The notes under the pieces: model-generated
The model's input: the letters and a program-made list of their open reading frames with translations, nothing else
What the model was told of the DNA's origin: nothing
The model's database searches: none
Translations under genes and position numbers: made by a program
Source of the DNA: CAYWMD01 sp964458575
GTDB lineage: Bacteria > Verrucomicrobiota > Verrucomicrobiia > Limisphaerales > JADLHS01
DNA length: 64,000 nt
Direction: 5' to 3'
Assembly (NCBI GenBank): GCA_964458575.1
Contig: CAYWMD010000003.1
Span: 143,653-207,652, forward strand
Part shown: piece by piece, positions 61,701 through 64,000 of the stretch
Layout of the letters: every line of letters begins with the position of its first letter
Numbering within the stretch: the first letter of the stretch is position 1

Positions 61701-63998
61701 GAACAGGCTGTTGGTCGCCCCGGCAATGCCCGACCCGTTGAACCGCCATTGGTAAGTGAAGGGCGACCCGCCCACGGTGTAAGCGCCGACGGAAAAATTC
61801 GCCGCCGCGCCCCGGATCGCCGCCTGGCCCGCTGGCTGGTTGGTGATGATGGGCCCGTCAATGACCGTGAGGTTGGCAACGCTGCTGGTGATGGAGCCAG
61901 AGCCATCCGTAACGACCACGGTGTATCCGGCCACATCTGCATAAACCACATTGGTAATCGTCAACGTGGCGGTGGCCACGCCGGACACATTGCCGCCATT
62001 CGTCAGGATTGCGCTGTTCTTGAACCATTGGTAGCTCAAGGCGGAGCCGCCGGGCGCAATCGCGTTCACTGAAAGATCCGCCGTGCCCCCGACGTATCGC
62101 CACAAGTCGTACGGGCCGGCGATGATTTGCGGAGGATCATAAACCAACAGCGTGGCCACACTGCTGGTCACCGCGCCATAGACATTGGTAATTACCACCG
62201 TGAAGCCGCCGTTATCAACTATCCCCGCGAGGAAATATAAGTTGCTGGATGTGACGCCCGAGTAATGCAAGCCATTGGTGATGGCTACGCCATCCTTGCG
62301 CCACTGGTAGCTCAACGGCGTGCCGTCAAGGGTGACCGCCCCGACGCTGAAATTGACGGACTGTCCGCCATTGGCATAAGTGTTCACGGGCAACGATGTA
62401 GTGATGTAGGGAACATCGAGGACGGCCAGCACCGCCACGCTACTCGTCGCGCTGCCGTAAATGTTGGTGATGATGACTTGATAATTGCCCGCATTGGTCA
62501 AGCGGGCGTTGGTGATGGTGAGCGCGCTGTTCGTTGCGCCAACGAGGTTCGTGCCGTAGCGCAGCCATTGATAAAAGAACGGTTGAGGGCCATCTGCCAC
62601 AACTGCGAAGGTGGCATTGCTGCTGACCAAAACCGGCTGGTTCGTCGGCTGCGTGGTGATGGATGGCGCGCTCACCACCGTGACGGTCGCCTGAGCGCTC
62701 ATGGTCGCCCCAAACGTATCCGTTACCTTCAAAACAATCGTGTGTGCGCCGAGGCCCAGGCCATAGCTCGTCATCTGAGCCGGGCTGACGACATTGGCCG
62801 GACTTGATGCACTCACATCGTAGGCGCCATTGTTGTCCAGGTCCCAGGCATAACTGACAATGGCGTCGCCGCAGGCCGCATTCGGATCGGAGGATCCGGC
62901 ACCGGACAAGTTCAAGGAATTGCCCAGCAGAACCGTGTAGGGTCCGCCGGCGTCCGCCACGGGTGGCAGATTGCCTTGAGTGACATTCACAGTCACCGTG
63001 GTCGTGGCCGTTTTGGATGGCGTGTTGTCATCCGTGACCGTTAACGACACGCTGTAGCTGCCGAACGCGGCGAAAGCGTGATTGGTTGTGACACCCGTCA
63101 CCGCCGGACTGCCATCGCCAAAGTTCCAGAGGTAGTTGGTGATGCTCCGGCCCGGCCCCGTGTGGCTGGAACTGGACGCATCAAAACTGACGACCTGGCT
63201 GCACGCCGCCGGATTCGGATTGGCGGTGAAACTGGCGACCGGCTGGTTGTTGTTGAGCGACCAGGTGGTCGTGGCGGTGGAGGACGCACCGTAGGAATCC
63301 GTCACGCGCAACTTGATCGTTCGCGTTGCCGGTGTGGTCAGACTCAACCCCGTCAGCGTGGCCCAACTCACCGTCGGCGTCGGCGAACCGCCCGTCACAT
63401 CATACGTGCCGTTGTCATCCAAATCCCACTCGTAGCTCACGATGACATCTCCCGAGGCCGCGTCCGCATCGGTGGAGGCGCTGCCATTGAGGTTAAGCGC
63501 TGCACCCACTTCCGAAACATACGGCCCGCCGACATTCGCGACCGGGGACTGGTTGTTACCGGCGCCTTGGATGGCGAAGTCGTAGGGAGTTTCGTCACCG
63601 TCATCGTTGGTGATGCTGAGGGTGGCCGTGCGCAACCAAGGGGCGCCAGGATCGAAGCTGACTTGGAAGGTGGTGCTGCTCCCGGCGACGACTGGCGAGG
63701 TGGGTTGGGCTGTCACCGTGAAATCCGCCGCATGCGCGCCGCTCACCACCACAATCGGTGTGCCCGTCAGGTTCAGGGCCACGGGGCCGGTGTTGGTGAT
63801 CGTGAAGGTGCGTGTGACAGTGCCGCCAGTCAGCGCGGTGCTGCCGAAGTCTGTGTGGTCGGCTGTGCCCGGAGTGATGTCTCCATCGGTGATGGTGACG
63901 CTGTTGCCAGTGACATTGAGGTCAGGAAGGCCAAGACCGGCGAAGACATACGCCGCGCCGGCACTGCTCGCACTCTCATCGGGCGTGCTGTTCACACC
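58797..63998 (-). CDS. Giant secreted repeat protein (anchor-D, PKD, Ig-like and Gloeo-Verruco repeats); cut by right edge
   Basis: At least 1733 residues; the frame is open at the window edge, so the N-terminus is missing. The first visible residues (NSTPDESASSAGAAYVF) fit the end of an integrin-like repeat. Then come a choice-of-anchor-D domain (about 25-145; VTRTFTITNTGPVALNLTG), three PKD-like domains (about 150-440; EWDLDDNGTYDV, YLWNFGDGSPAVTG, AWDLDNNGAYDV) and five Ig-like domains (about 445-830; FYQWLRYGTNLVGATNSALT type). Fourteen Gloeo-Verruco repeats follow (LYGTT..GG..G.GTVFKVNTDG.GF), then a last Ig-like domain and a FYRAVLLP end. Likely surface-exposed or secreted; role in adhesion or glycan binding is only a guess. 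Confidence 0.88.
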   Translation of the reverse strand, partial: GVNSTPDESASSAGAAYVFAGLGLPDLNVTGNSVTITDGDITPGTADHTDFGSTALTGGTVTRTFTITNTGPVALNLTGTPIVVVSGAHAADFTVTAQPTSPVVAGSSTTFQVSFDPGAPWLRTATLSITNDDGDETPYDFAIQGAGNNQSPVANVGGPYVSEVGAALNLNGSASTDADAASGDVIVSYEWDLDDNGTYDVTGGSPTPTVSWATLTGLSLTTPATRTIKLRVTDSYGASSTATTTWSLNNNQPVASFTANPNPAACSQVVSFDASSSSHTGPGRSITNYLWNFGDGSPAVTGVTTNHAFAAFGSYSVSLTVTDDNTPSKTATTTVTVNVTQGNLPPVADAGGPYTVLLGNSLNLSGAGSSDPNAACGDAIVSYAWDLDNNGAYDVSASSPANVVSPAQMTSYGLGLGAHTIVLKVTDTFGATMSAQATVTVVSAPSITTQPTNQPVLVSSNATFAVVADGPQPFFYQWLRYGTNLVGATNSALTITNARLTNAGNYQVIITNIYGSATSSVAVLAVLDVPYITTSLPVNTYANGGQSVNFSVGAVTLDGTPLSYQWRKDGVAITNGLHYSGVTSSNLYFLAGIVDNGGFTVVITNVYGAVTSSVATLLVYDPPQIIAGPYDLWRYVGGTADLSVNAIAPGGSALSYQWFKNSAILTNGGNVSGVATATLTITNVVYADVAGYTVVVTDGSGSITSSVANLTVIDGPIITNQPAGQAAIRGAAANFSVGAYTVGGSPFTYQWRFNGSGIAGATNSLFALANADFANQGEYSVIVANSSGSVTSSVAFLSVSSQPLTSFTVLHNFGLQTNLTGTGPLGQLIQGPDGMLYGTTSTGELEKGAVFKVNTNGTGYSAIKVFFGSDGSQPTAGLAISGNTLYGTTWQGGGAGRGTVFKVNTDGSGFSVLKSFSATTNVSGVDTNSDGATPYTGLAISGSTLYGTARNGGTNGNGTLFKLNTDGTGFTVLKYFDSSSDGRYPRGRLAVSGGTLFGTASLGGSSGNGTVFKINTNGTGYQVLKQFPGGSDGSLPYSGVVLSGSTLYGTTYGGGGSGYGIVFKVDTNNGSGYQLLRSFTNTVSTSKNPIGELVVSGGTLYGTTSAGGSLDNGAVFKVSTDGTVFGLLKSFDTWNNWQPGLLLLGSTLYGPTGNNLFKLDINGTGYAPIWNFFSPTDGQNPQCTLVASVSTLYGTTSAGGVNSNNAGSTYGTIFKVNNDGSGYTVLKSFGPMGYNGSAETNSDGVSPYAGLTLSGDMLYGTTTRGGTNGGGTVFKMNTNGTGFTALKHFSPAGYYGAVYDYTNSDGYNPLGNLLLSGGTLYGTTAGGSSSGNGTVFKVNTDGSGFAVLKHFPPSPNSNSDGAKPYGGLTLSGNTLFGTTYRGGNDGMGTVFKVNTDGNGFAVLKHFPARSYDSSSGNYTNSDGAYPQAGLTISSGTLYGTTGYGGSAGYGTVFKLNTDGTGFGVLKQLASNEGGNSYGTLQLSGSTLYGTANGGALGGGTVFKVNTDGTGFAILQQFLPASVQSGWGYAYTNIGGASLRGGVILSGDKLYGTTFFGGDYGWGVAFSLTDVTGLPVITTHPSSQTVPSLGTANFNVSATGDAPLAYQWLFNNAAMLDATNSSLAIANVANVNVGSYSVIAYNNLGSAVSLPASLTIGSQPPVIFSTNSSIGFSNGQFGFSFSGPAGASVAIEASTNLQSWVRLQTNLLGGGPVYFTDPASSSMTRRFYRAVLLP
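59294..61590 (-). repeat. Fourteen Gloeo-Verruco (TIGR03803-type) protein repeats
   Basis: Units of about 42-62 residues with the core SG-TLYGTT-GG-G-GTVFKVNTDGTGF-VLK-F. The Asn-Thr-Asp-Gly segment varies little; the leader before each core varies in length (for example GSDGS, SSSDGR, PAGYYGAVYDYTNSDGY). Unit 7 is shortened (STLYGPTGNNLFKL). The repeats probably build one or more beta-propellers. Confidence 0.85.
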
Positions 63999-64000
63999 CG

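Overview
The window looks like chromosomal DNA from a Verrucomicrobiota bacterium, most likely the Pedosphaera/Limisphaerales group. This is inferred from gene families, not from a ribosomal RNA. Lineage markers are a DUF1553/DUF1501 pair with a LamG tail, a PVC-type haem-binding protein fused to DUF1080, a giant surface protein with 14 Gloeobacter/Verrucomicrobia (TIGR03803-type) repeats, and ECF sigma factors fused to membrane and coiled-coil segments. Most of the window is GC-rich. The mnmG area (52-54 kb) and part of the symporter gene (41.3-42.9 kb) are visibly more AT-rich. I saw no rRNA, tRNA or CRISPR array.

Layout. 0-3.1 kb: DUF1553 (cut by the left edge) and DUF1501 genes. 3.2-10.1 kb: a plus-strand run of an OPA-like transporter, a nucleotidyltransferase, a MetE-like protein, purine nucleoside phosphorylase, cytidine deaminase, a hybrid kinase without its phospho-acceptor histidine, and a LysR regulator. 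10.1-18.2 kb: CoaB-like and metallo-hydrolase genes, an Hsp70, two genes resembling eboD and eboF, and an RhlE helicase. 18.4-22 kb: a membrane protein whose tail is an exact 63-residue coiled-coil repeat. 22.4-32 kb: a GH94-like enzyme, a sugar porter, an SGNH hydrolase, an ABC importer without ATPase, DUF2752 and a zinc-ribbon protein. 32.2-36.2 kb: epimerase, SurA-like, pdxA and a LolD-like ATPase. 36.3-47 kb: accessory DNA packed with palindromic repeats, two sigma-factor paralogues, a heptapeptide-repeat ORF and a large symporter operon. 47-64 kb: PVC cytochrome/DUF1080, FG-GAP protein, mnmG, an IS5 relic, mtnA, TPR protein, hpnA, a lipoprotein and the giant repeat protein (cut by the right edge).

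The most interesting signals are in the accessory region. Four sites share TTGTCGG, 13 nt, CGGnTGTT, then exactly 11 nt to an ATG. Two precede the sigma genes, one precedes the heptapeptide-repeat ORF on the opposite strand, and one lies upstream of the DUF485-symporter operon. This looks like an autoregulated ECF regulon with almost leaderless transcripts. Second, palindromic elements, most of them two-hairpin, occur between genes and also inside genes; all four coding copies are multiples of three and free of stops.

All functional statements come from reading motifs. No database search was run.
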